Source of the DNA: an uncultured Veillonellaceae bacterium
Lineage (GTDB): Bacteria; Bacillota; Negativicutes; Veillonellales; Veillonellaceae
DNA length: 64,000 nt
Direction: 5' to 3'
NCBI GenBank assembly: GCA_945867815.1
Contig: CAMBIX010000001.1
Coordinates: 372,001-436,000, forward strand
The notes beneath the pieces were generated by a model that had not been told where the DNA came from, searched no databases, and saw nothing but the letters and a program-made list of their open reading frames with translations. Shown here one piece after another: positions 12,558-18,829 of this stretch (its first letter is position 1; each line of letters starts with the position of its first letter). The position numbers and the translations under genes are program-made.

Positions 12558-13691
12558 CTATTTATCTTGTTCTATCTGTTCTTTTGTTAAAGGTTTAGCT
12601 GTTACTTTGATACCATTGCGGACTTTAGTCAAACCATCAACAACAATCGTTTCACCCGGTTTAACACCACTCGTTACAATAGTAAACATACCTTGTGTAC
12701 CGGCCGTGTTGACAACAACTTGTTTTACAATACCGTCAGCACCGATTACATAAACATAGCTCTTATTTAAAACCTGCTGTATAGATTTTGTCGGTACCAA
12801 AATAGCATTCTTAATAATATCGCCAGGAGAAATAACCGTAGCATACATATTAGGCAATAACAAATGATTTGGATTTGGGAAAGATGCCTTCAACACCAAC
12901 TTGCCTGTACCATTATTCAGATTTTGTGCCGTTTGTACCAATGTACCGTCATACGGGTAAATTTGTCCATTAGCTAATTTTAACTGCAAGCGTTTCTGAT
13001 TTTCCAGTCCTTTCAAGCCATTGTTTTTCATAAACTGTAAATATTCAGACTCACTCATACTAAACTCAACATACATAGGATCATCCGAATCAATCGTTAC
13101 CAACGTGGTAGTACCTGCTGTTACATAAGTGCCTACATCAATAGCATCCATTTCCAAGGTGCCATCAAATGGTGCATAAATAACGGTATCATCCAAGTTA
13201 TCTTGGGCAATATCAACAGCTGCTTGATTAGCTTCATAAGCTGCCTTATCCTGTTCAGCTGCACTACGCTGTGTATCATAAGTCTGACGAGCAATAGCAT
13301 CTTCAGATACTAACGTAGCGTAACGCTGCAAATCAAGCTGAGCATTCTGGTAGGCCGCATTAGACCGAGCTGCTGTGGCCTGTGCATTCGCTAAATCAGC
13401 TTGGTATTGACGAGAATCCAAACGATATAAAGGCTGCCCCTTGGTTACCTTCTCGCCACCTTTAACATACTTTTCAATAACATGACCAGACACTCTCGCA
13501 TGAACAGCCGTTTTATTTTCTGCTACGACTGTCCCCGTAAAGGATTCAGGAATCTGCGCATTTGATGATGCAATTTTATAGGAATTAACAACTACATCAG
13601 CAGACTCTTTCTGCGTATTACCGCACCCAGCCAATACGAGCATAGCTGACAAAATAACCATAAAAATGCCAGCATAACGTATTTTAGACAT
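12558..13691 (-). CDS. RND efflux membrane-fusion lipoprotein (AcrA-like)
   Basis: Periplasmic adaptor linking the RND pump to an outer-membrane channel. The 377-residue protein starts with a lipoprotein signal peptide ending in the lipobox LAGC (Cys about 23). It has the biotinyl-lipoyl-like halves (AVHARVSGHVIEKYV and VIYAPFDGTLEMD), an alpha-helical hairpin rich in Ala, Gln and Asn (about 95-165) and a C-terminal beta-barrel. It is first in the two-gene operon, with a strong promoter at 13745-13773. Confidence 0.94.
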   Translation of the reverse strand: MSKIRYAGIFMVILSAMLVLAGCGNTQKESADVVVNSYKIASSNAQIPESFTGTVVAENKTAVHARVSGHVIEKYVKGGEKVTKGQPLYRLDSRQYQADLANAQATAARSNAAYQNAQLDLQRYATLVSEDAIARQTYDTQRSAAEQDKAAYEANQAAVDIAQDNLDDTVIYAPFDGTLEMDAIDVGTYVTAGTTTLVTIDSDDPMYVEFSMSESEYLQFMKNNGLKGLENQKRLQLKLANGQIYPYDGTLVQTAQNLNNGTGKLVLKASFPNPNHLLLPNMYATVISPGDIIKNAILVPTKSIQQVLNKSYVYVIGADGIVKQVVVNTAGTQGMFTIVTSGVKPGETIVVDGLTKVRNGIKVTAKPLTKEQIEQDK

Positions 13692-13744
13692 TCTGCTTCC
13701 TCACTCTCGTTAACTAACATATGATTAAAACTTATACAAATAAA

Positions 13745-13773
13745 ACTATACCCAAATTCATCGATATTGTCAA
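13745..13773 (-). promoter_or_regulatory. Sigma-70 type promoter of the RND operon
   Basis: On the minus strand TTGACA (13768-13773) is separated by exactly 17 bases from TATAGT (13745-13750), upstream of the membrane-fusion gene, giving a leader of about 50 bases. No obvious operator palindrome overlaps it. A separate inverted repeat just upstream (AAAAGCC / GGCTTTT, about 13777-13812) may be a terminator insulating it from the island. Confidence 0.8.
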
Positions 13774-13876
13774 TTCAAAAGCCCCTATAAGGCTAGATTT
13801 TATAAGGCTTTTCGCAATAATTTTTAAGTCATTATCTATTGACATCTAAATAATTTTATGTCCACTAAAATAAAAA

Positions 13877-13916
13877 AGTCATAATAAATCGCTCTCGCAT
13901 GTAATTTATTATGACT
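13877..13916 (-). terminator. Terminator overlapping the end of the recombinase gene
   Basis: Perfect 13-bp arms AGTCATAATAAAT (13877-13889) and its complement (13904-13916) around a 14-base loop, followed on the minus strand by TTTTTTATTTTA. The recombinase stop codon (13909-13911) lies inside the second arm, so the last codons are part of the terminator. Confidence 0.8.
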
Positions 13917-14901
13917 CATATAGTATGGTGGAGCCAACGGGGAAGCAATCGAACTTGACGGTTTCCCCTTTAACAAAAGGGTCTTCCGTCTCCTCGTTCA
14001 GCACCTCCATTGGCACCTCGCGGTTGTCCTCCGAATACCAAGAGGCTACTACAAGCTTGTCCTCATACAGATAGATTTTATCGACGAAGTACTCAAGGAT
14101 GGAGTCTCGCACCTCGGCATTGTCGAAATCTGCATGAAGGAACCTGTCGAAGTACGCCTTGATGGAGTGCTCATCCTCAAAAAGCGATTGTCTGACCACC
14201 TCAGCCTCTATGGCGTCGTTCAAGGCATCTTTTCTCTCCTGAAGCTCTGCCATGCGCCTCTGCGTCGCCTCGTTGAATATGCCTGCCTCTATCGCCTTGA
14301 CGAAGTTGGCAAGTCCTTTCTCAACGTCCCTGCGCTGTTGCTCAAGGCTAGAAAGGTACTCGGTGCTCTTGTAATGCTCCTCCTCATCCACGCCATAGCC
14401 CCACACCTTGTGTCCGTTGTAAAGCGCATGCTCCGCGTTGTATGTCATGCCACGCCTTATGTTCTAGGACAGCTGCCTTGAGTAGAACTCTGCCATACCC
14501 TCCATCATCGTCTCCATAAGCACCGACTCTGGCGAGTCATCAGGCGTAGGCTCTGCGATGAAACAAATGCGGCACCCTGCATCACGGATGCGTCGCTTGG
14601 CATCCAACAGCCCGTAGCGGTCGCGCCCCAGCCTGTCCGTCTTCCACAGGATGAGGACAGCAGGCCTTATCGTGCCCACCTCGGAAAGCATGAGCTGGTA
14701 CTGAGAACGGTCGCTCGTCGTTCCTGACATGGCGGCATCCTCGTACTCCTTGACTATGTGGTATCCCTTGGCTTCTGCGAAGGCCTGCGCTTGCTCCCTC
14801 TACTGGTCTATTGACGCCTCGTTCTGGCTATGCAACGAGAAGCGATAATAGGCTATTGCGAGGTTGTTATCGTTCTGTTTGAACTTGTTGCGCTTTGCCA
14901 T
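13909..14901 (-). pseudogene. Serine recombinase interrupted by two in-frame TAG codons
   Basis: Reading through from ATG 14901 to TAA 13909 gives one continuous frame of about 330 codons. The N-terminal resolvase domain is recognisable (IAYYRFSLHSQNEASIDQ...REQAQAF, AAMSGTTSDR, LILWKTDRLGRDRYG, EFYSRQLS), followed by the RRGMTYNAEHALYNGHKVWGYG recombinase linker region and a coiled-coil-like tail. TAG at 14800-14802 and TAG at 14464-14466 interrupt it, each where the family usually has Gln (SIDQQR and SQNIRRGM contexts). The start overlaps the restriction-enzyme stop by one base. It is either a dead integrase or read through by amber suppression. Higher GC than the flanks marks it as imported. 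Confidence 0.8.
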
Positions 14902-16031
14902 CACACGTCAATCCCTACGAGATGAGCATTATCGCCAGCGTATTCCCTTGCGTTATAACGAATTACACAGTTGAGCGTAAACATCCACACTCCATCGTCT
15001 CTTTGCCATACCCGCCCGATATCTTGATATCGGCTTGTGCTCGGCGTGTCCCAATGAGTGTGCATGAGCAAGTAATCCTCGAAGGAACGTTGTCTTGAAA
15101 CCTGATATGCAAGCACTTCTTCAGAATCCGTAACCAACAAATAACCGTCTACTTGAGATGGACCCCTCCACGGCTGCCCAGGGTCCAAATCGAACACAAT
15201 GCCCCATAAATAGCGGCGTACCGCATCTTCATAATCTTCAAGCTCTTCAGGCGCATAACCCAGTGGAGTCAACTGCAGTAAGTCGGCAATGGATTCGATG
15301 ACGGGCTTTCCTCTGTGCAGCTGTCCGTATAGTAGCGCCATGGCCACAATTTCTGGTGCTTTCCAATGACACTTGCGTAGGTTTCGTTCAAAAGTATGGC
15401 TCCGAATCATTGGTCGTGGACTCTCGCCACATAGGCTAAGCACGCACTGAACCCTAGAAACCACCCACGACCGCCCCCCGATGCACATGACATCATTTGC
15501 TTTCTTAGAATTGAAGTTAGGTAGTTCGTAATCTATATAACTCTGTCGGCTTGCATTGGCCAAGGACGGGTCTCCACCGACCACCGTTTTGATGCTGTAA
15601 TCCCTTCGCGTTCTTGATGAAAGGTACCCATCATATATTCGAGCCGATAAATCGGCTTTCATCAATGATGAAGCTTTTAGACTTTCGCAGCCCAAACGTT
15701 TCAAGAACTCCTGTTCAGGGTGCGCTGCTGTCGTGCCTTGCGATTGCATGCCCAGAAACAGTCTATGAGCTGCGTTCGCAAAATCCTGTTTTGGAACTAA
15801 AAACAGCTCTTTCCCATCTTGCACAACACGAATCGTATCAGACTGAACCACAAACTCAAGGTCAATACCACTGTTTTCCGTTCTATATACAGCCTCGACA
15901 TTGCCGAACTCGGATTCGATACGACGTCCATGAGAATCGGCGTTATAAAGACGGTTATGGGCGAGAATATACAACAGGGTAAACGCTTCGCCCCATTCTC
16001 CAATATTACCTGTCCAAATATCATCACGCAT
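14901..16031 (-). CDS. Type II restriction endonuclease, HpaII family
   Basis: Probable DNA-cleaving half of a restriction-modification pair; the HpaII family recognises CCGG, which is inferred here and not visible. The 376-residue protein has the family N-terminus TGNIGEWGEAFTLLYILA and the C-terminal block FEDYLLMHTHWDTPSTSRYQ followed by LNCVIRY, which matches the conserved end of HpaII-type enzymes as I know it. The ATG overlaps the methyltransferase stop by 8 bases, and its own stop overlaps the recombinase start by one. Codon use is GC-richer than the host genes. No frameshift seen, so it may be active. Confidence 0.8.
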   Translation of the reverse strand: MRDDIWTGNIGEWGEAFTLLYILAHNRLYNADSHGRRIESEFGNVEAVYRTENSGIDLEFVVQSDTIRVVQDGKELFLVPKQDFANAAHRLFLGMQSQGTTAAHPEQEFLKRLGCESLKASSLMKADLSARIYDGYLSSRTRRDYSIKTVVGGDPSLANASRQSYIDYELPNFNSKKANDVMCIGGRSWVVSRVQCVLSLCGESPRPMIRSHTFERNLRKCHWKAPEIVAMALLYGQLHRGKPVIESIADLLQLTPLGYAPEELEDYEDAVRRYLWGIVFDLDPGQPWRGPSQVDGYLLVTDSEEVLAYQVSRQRSFEDYLLMHTHWDTPSTSRYQDIGRVWQRDDGVWMFTLNCVIRYNAREYAGDNAHLVGIDV

Positions 16032-17022
16032 TATCTAACACCTCCTTGATTCTCTCGGCTATTGCTTCAATCACAGGGACAGTGACTGTATTGCCAAGCT
16101 GCTTGTACAAATGCGTATCGGACAAAGGCAACTTGAACGTATCCGGATACCCTTGCAAACGTGCCCACTCTCGTGGCGTCAGCTTGCGCACGTCCTCCTT
16201 ATTTACTTGCCCCTTTATATTCGTTGTTGGAGTCATGCTATGCTTGCGATGGTCGATTATGAGATTTCGCTCTCTGCCCATACCGCCGCAAACACAAGCT
16301 CCAGCAATGCCATTCAAATCGCGAATAACATAACCAAACCCATTTCCCTTTGCCGCATGGCGCGCCTTATGTGCTTGCAGAGATGCCATATAAGTGTCTG
16401 ACAAATAATACTTTGTCGGAATTGGAGCTTTCTGAAGGATTTCCTTTATCTTCTTTTGAGCCCCTGCGCTCTCGGGAAATTCAAACTTATCAGGTGCAAT
16501 GTCTTTCCTGAAGCAAACAAGATAAATACGCTCTCTGTTTTGAGGAACGCCAAAGTCCTTGGAGTTGAGAACCTTATAAAAGGTCTTATAGCCTATTTCT
16601 TCGAAGGCCCCTACGATAACCTTGAACGTCCTTCCGCGGTCATGCTGCACGAGACCTTTTACATTTTCACAGAATATAACCTTAGGCTTGATTACTTCGC
16701 ATATGCGAACCACCTCGGCAAACAGCGTTCCCCTTGATTGGCCCTTGTAACTGTCTGAAAATCCTCCATGCTTTCCCGCGATGGAAAAGGCTTGGCATGG
16801 AAATCCCGCCAGACAGATATCAAAGTTAGGTACGTCCTTTGCGGCAATTTTTGTCACATCCCCCTCAATAGCAGGTGCTTTTCCAAAATTAGCTTCGTAT
16901 GTCTTATTGGCATATTCATCCCATTCTGAGATAAACACGGTATCGGCATCGTCAAAAGCCTGTTCAAAACCTAGGCGGATGCCCCCAATTCCAGCAAATA
17001 AATCAGCGAATCTTGTGCTCAT
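16024..17022 (-). CDS. DNA (cytosine-5-)-methyltransferase of an HpaII-like system
   Basis: Modifies cytosine within the recognition site to protect host DNA. Canonical C5-methyltransferase motifs are in order: motif I DLFAGIGGIRLGFEQ, motif II ISEWDEYA, motif IV GFPCQAFSIAGKHGG with the catalytic Cys, motif VI ENVKGL, motif VIII QNRERIYLV, then the target-recognition region (about 190-270), motif IX RKLTPREWARLQGYP and motif X KQLGNTVTVPV. Start chosen at ATG 17022, 332 residues, because GGAGGAGA lies just before it; an upstream ATG at 17061 overlaps the RHH gene. It pairs with the HpaII-family enzyme downstream. Confidence 0.95.
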   Translation of the reverse strand: MSTRFADLFAGIGGIRLGFEQAFDDADTVFISEWDEYANKTYEANFGKAPAIEGDVTKIAAKDVPNFDICLAGFPCQAFSIAGKHGGFSDSYKGQSRGTLFAEVVRICEVIKPKVIFCENVKGLVQHDRGRTFKVIVGAFEEIGYKTFYKVLNSKDFGVPQNRERIYLVCFRKDIAPDKFEFPESAGAQKKIKEILQKAPIPTKYYLSDTYMASLQAHKARHAAKGNGFGYVIRDLNGIAGACVCGGMGRERNLIIDHRKHSMTPTTNIKGQVNKEDVRKLTPREWARLQGYPDTFKLPLSDTHLYKQLGNTVTVPVIEAIAERIKEVLDNA

Positions 17023-17053
17023 ATATAAATCTCCTCCTGTGCCAGTTCTGGCA

Positions 17054-17236
17054 TCAGTCATCGTTTCTTTTTACATACCCCTGCTCCTCGAGGAAGCGGG
17101 TCAAAAGCTCCCTCACCACGGGAGCGTTCTTTGTGTCATTGTCCAAGCAATACTGTCCCAGTGCTCTGTGAAGCTCCGGCTCCACATAGACCTGCAAGAG
17201 CCTCGTGTCCTTGGACTTTTTCGATTTCCCAGCCAT
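17054..17236 (-). CDS. Small ribbon-helix-helix protein ahead of the restriction-modification genes
   Basis: The 60-residue protein begins MAGKSKKSKDTRLLQVYVEPELH; the VYVEPELHRALGQYC stretch looks like the beta-strand and helix A of Arc/CopG/MetJ-type DNA-binding proteins. A GAGGAG ribosome binding site precedes the ATG. It is the first gene of the island operon, 31 bases ahead of the methyltransferase, so it could be a control protein for the operon or a plasmid/ICE copy-control remnant. The role is inferred from position only. Confidence 0.65.
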   Translation of the reverse strand: MAGKSKKSKDTRLLQVYVEPELHRALGQYCLDNDTKNAPVVRELLTRFLEEQGYVKRNDD

Positions 17237-17256
17237 AAGCTCCTCCTGAATTCAAT

Positions 17257-17282
17257 TTACATAGTCATATAGTACCATGTAA
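17257..17282 (-). promoter_or_regulatory. Imperfect palindrome before the RHH gene, possible operator
   Basis: TTACATAGT and ACCATGTAA form an imperfect inverted repeat spaced by 8 bases, about 20 bases upstream of the RHH start. The size and symmetry suit a ribbon-helix-helix dimer-of-dimers site, suggesting autoregulation of the restriction-modification operon. Confidence 0.45.
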
Positions 17283-17354
17283 TTTCGTCCTCGCCAAGCA
17301 CGAACGAGTCCATAGGACTCGCGAGAGCGTATGTGCAAACAAAGGAGGATTAAC

Positions 17355-17456
17355 GTGTACAACTATCAAGAAGCACTAAAAGAAGACATTCGTAACTACA
17401 TCATCGAGAACACCGACTATGAAGGGCACACAGACAGAGATGAATTTGAGGAACAG
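17355..17456 (+). pseudogene. Truncated 5' end of a mobile-element gene
   Basis: A GTG at 17355 with a strong AAAGGAGG ribosome binding site opens a frame reading MYNYQEALKEDIRNYI then NTDYEGHTDRDEFEEQ. This looks like the start of a small protein common on Firmicutes/Actinobacteria integrative elements. After about 34 codons the frame enters a hairpin and then the antisense of a coiled-coil fragment, so the rest of the gene is gone. A stable hairpin (17305-17321, CGAGTCC-ATA-GGACTCG) lies in its leader. Confidence 0.45.
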
Positions 17457-17479
17457 CCTGTCTTACAGCTGTTCCTTTT
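17450..17479 (+). terminator. Hairpin at the junction of two gene fragments
   Basis: Perfect arms GGAACAGC (17450-17457) and GCTGTTCC (17468-17475), then TTTT. It marks the point where a plus-strand and a minus-strand gene remnant meet. Confidence 0.6.
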
Positions 17480-17578
17480 AGGTTCGAGTTCTGCAAGCTC
17501 GTTCTCGGCTTCCGCCAGTTCTCCTATTTTCTTGTTCACCTCATCGCTCAGCCTTTGGTTTTCATCCTCAAGCGCATG
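17480..17578 (-). pseudogene. C-terminal coiled-coil remnant
   Basis: The minus-strand frame reads ALEDENQRLSDEVNKKIGEL followed by AEAENELAELEPKR, a heptad-patterned coiled coil with no start codon and a stop immediately upstream at 17579-17581. It resembles the tail of a mobilisation or recombination protein and is evidently a deletion remnant. Identity unknown. Confidence 0.4.
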
Positions 17579-17710
17579 TCACTTTTCACCTGTACTTTGA
17601 TTGAGGACAACGGAGGCGCGCAGCGCCGTCGTTGTCCGACCAAACTAGCTAAAATGGCGCAGACGGCGCAGCCGTCCCGCCCCAAATCGCTCAAGTAACT
17701 TGCGGCTCAA

Positions 17711-17752
17711 ATAGCCGTTTTAAGACACAAATATAGCCGTTTTAAGGCGCAA
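17711..17752. repeat. Two tandem 22-base repeats
   Basis: ATAGCCGTTTTAAGACACAA at 17711-17730 recurs with two changes at 17733-17752. These may be iteron-like or recombination-associated repeats of the island; two copies are too few to call an origin. Confidence 0.5.
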
Positions 17753-17753
17753 A

Positions 17754-17789
17754 AAGACCTTGGACGAGGATTTCCCCATCCAAGGTCTT
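17754..17789 (-). terminator. Terminator downstream of ssrA
   Basis: Perfect 11-bp arms AAGACCTTGGA and TCCAAGGTCTT with a 14-base loop, followed on the minus strand by TTTTT. It is 113 bases beyond the mature 3' end of tmRNA and may end that transcript or belong to the island. Confidence 0.65.
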
Positions 17790-17901
17790 AAAGTCACTCT
17801 ACGAGCTTCCTAGAGCATCTTTCGCAGTCAATAATCGTCCGCGAATCTATATACAAGCGCCAACTCATTTCTAATAAAATAGAGTTCAACGCTTCCTCTT
17901 T

Positions 17902-18242
17902 TGGTGGAGACGAGGAGAATCGAACTCCTGTCCAAAAGCACTGCCCCACAGGCCTCTCCGGGTGCAGTCATTGTTTATATCTCAGGCTGCTTTCGTACAA
18001 TAACAAACTAGACAACCCCAGTCCATAGGTTCTCGCTCTCAGCATATGGACATTTGCTAAGAACCAGCCTGCGGTTTGACGCCGTCTCAATTCTTACAGG
18101 CTCAGAACTGAGGGGCGTAGCTTATGCAGCTAATGCAAAATCTTCGTTTGCGTTTAAAATGTTTTTCACCGTTTTACGGCCAGATGACACGCCGACCCGC
18201 TTCCTATGATACACGTGCCCCTGTCGAAACCTTTACGTCCCC
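17902..18242 (-). ncRNA. ssrA: Transfer-messenger RNA (tmRNA)
   Basis: tmRNA rescues stalled ribosomes together with SmpB. On the minus strand the 5' end GGGGACGTAAAGGTTTCGAC (from 18242) and the 3' end GTTCGATTCTCCTCGTCTCCACCA-type tRNA-like half (to 17902) pair as an acceptor stem of 7 bp with one wobble. CCA is encoded. The tag frame ends at TAA 18122-18124 and encodes ...ANEDFALAA; the resume codon is probably GCA at 18149-18151, giving a 9-residue tag, although an earlier start cannot be excluded. Length 341. smpB lies about 100 bases upstream on the same strand. Confidence 0.95.
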
Positions 18243-18346
18243 AAGGGTACAGTCTATTATATCCGGCACTTGCCCTTTTGTCAATTATATGTTCCCCCAA
18301 ATTAATCAGTTTCATACAGCAACTATAACAACAATACCTCCACAAA

Positions 18347-18826
18347 TCAATCGTACTTATTTTGTTCTTTCATACGACGATTCAGGTCTCGCTTAGCTGA
18401 CCGTTCAGCCATATCCTGCCGTTTGTCATACAGTTTTTTACCTGTAACAAGACCAACCGTAACCTTTACATAGCCATGACTAAAGTGAAAATTTAAAGGA
18501 ATCAGAGAAAAGCCTTTCTCCTTAACTTGCCCTAAAAGTTTACGAATTTCACTCTTATGCATAAGTAACTTACGTGTTCGCTCTGGCTCATGATTAAATT
18601 GATTACCCTGTTCATAGGGACTAATATGCACTTGATATAAAAGCATTTCCCCGTTTTCAATGCGGCAAAAACTATCTTTTAAATTTAAGCGACCCGCCCG
18701 AATGGATTTTACTTCCGTTCCCGTTAAGGCAATACCCGCTTCATAGGTTTCATGAATATTATAATCATGACGAGCCTTTCGATTATCTACAATTAAGGAT
18801 GTGCCATCCTTACCCTTCTTCCCCAC
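18347..18826 (-). CDS. smpB: SsrA-binding protein SmpB
   Basis: Binds tmRNA and delivers it to stalled ribosomes. The 159-residue protein has the conserved NRKARHDYNIHETYEAGI opening, GTEVKSIRAGRLNLKDSF and a basic C-terminal tail (AERSAKRDLNRRMKEQNK) that enters the mRNA channel. It follows rnr by 3 bases and precedes ssrA, so trans-translation components and RNase R, which degrades the released mRNA, are clustered. Confidence 0.97.
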   Translation of the reverse strand: MGKKGKDGTSLIVDNRKARHDYNIHETYEAGIALTGTEVKSIRAGRLNLKDSFCRIENGEMLLYQVHISPYEQGNQFNHEPERTRKLLMHKSEIRKLLGQVKEKGFSLIPLNFHFSHGYVKVTVGLVTGKKLYDKRQDMAERSAKRDLNRRMKEQNKYD

Positions 18827-18829
18827 GCC

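Larger units (their letters stand above)
17579..17901. other. Gene-free end of the island up to ssrA
   Basis: GC-rich remnant sequence without credible coding. It contains a short tandem repeat (17711-17752), a terminator hairpin (17754-17789) and about 110 bases of unassigned sequence before the 3' end of ssrA. The right-hand boundary of the imported DNA is probably here or exactly at the ssrA 3' end. Confidence 0.5.

Noticed and set aside
16046-16737. Plus-strand ORFs across the methyltransferase region
   Set aside because: They are antisense shadows of a gene with all C5-methyltransferase motifs, without ribosome binding sites.
17331-17600. An 89-residue plus-strand protein
   Set aside because: Only its first 34 codons look genuine; the Ser-rich remainder is the antisense of a coiled-coil fragment beyond a hairpin.
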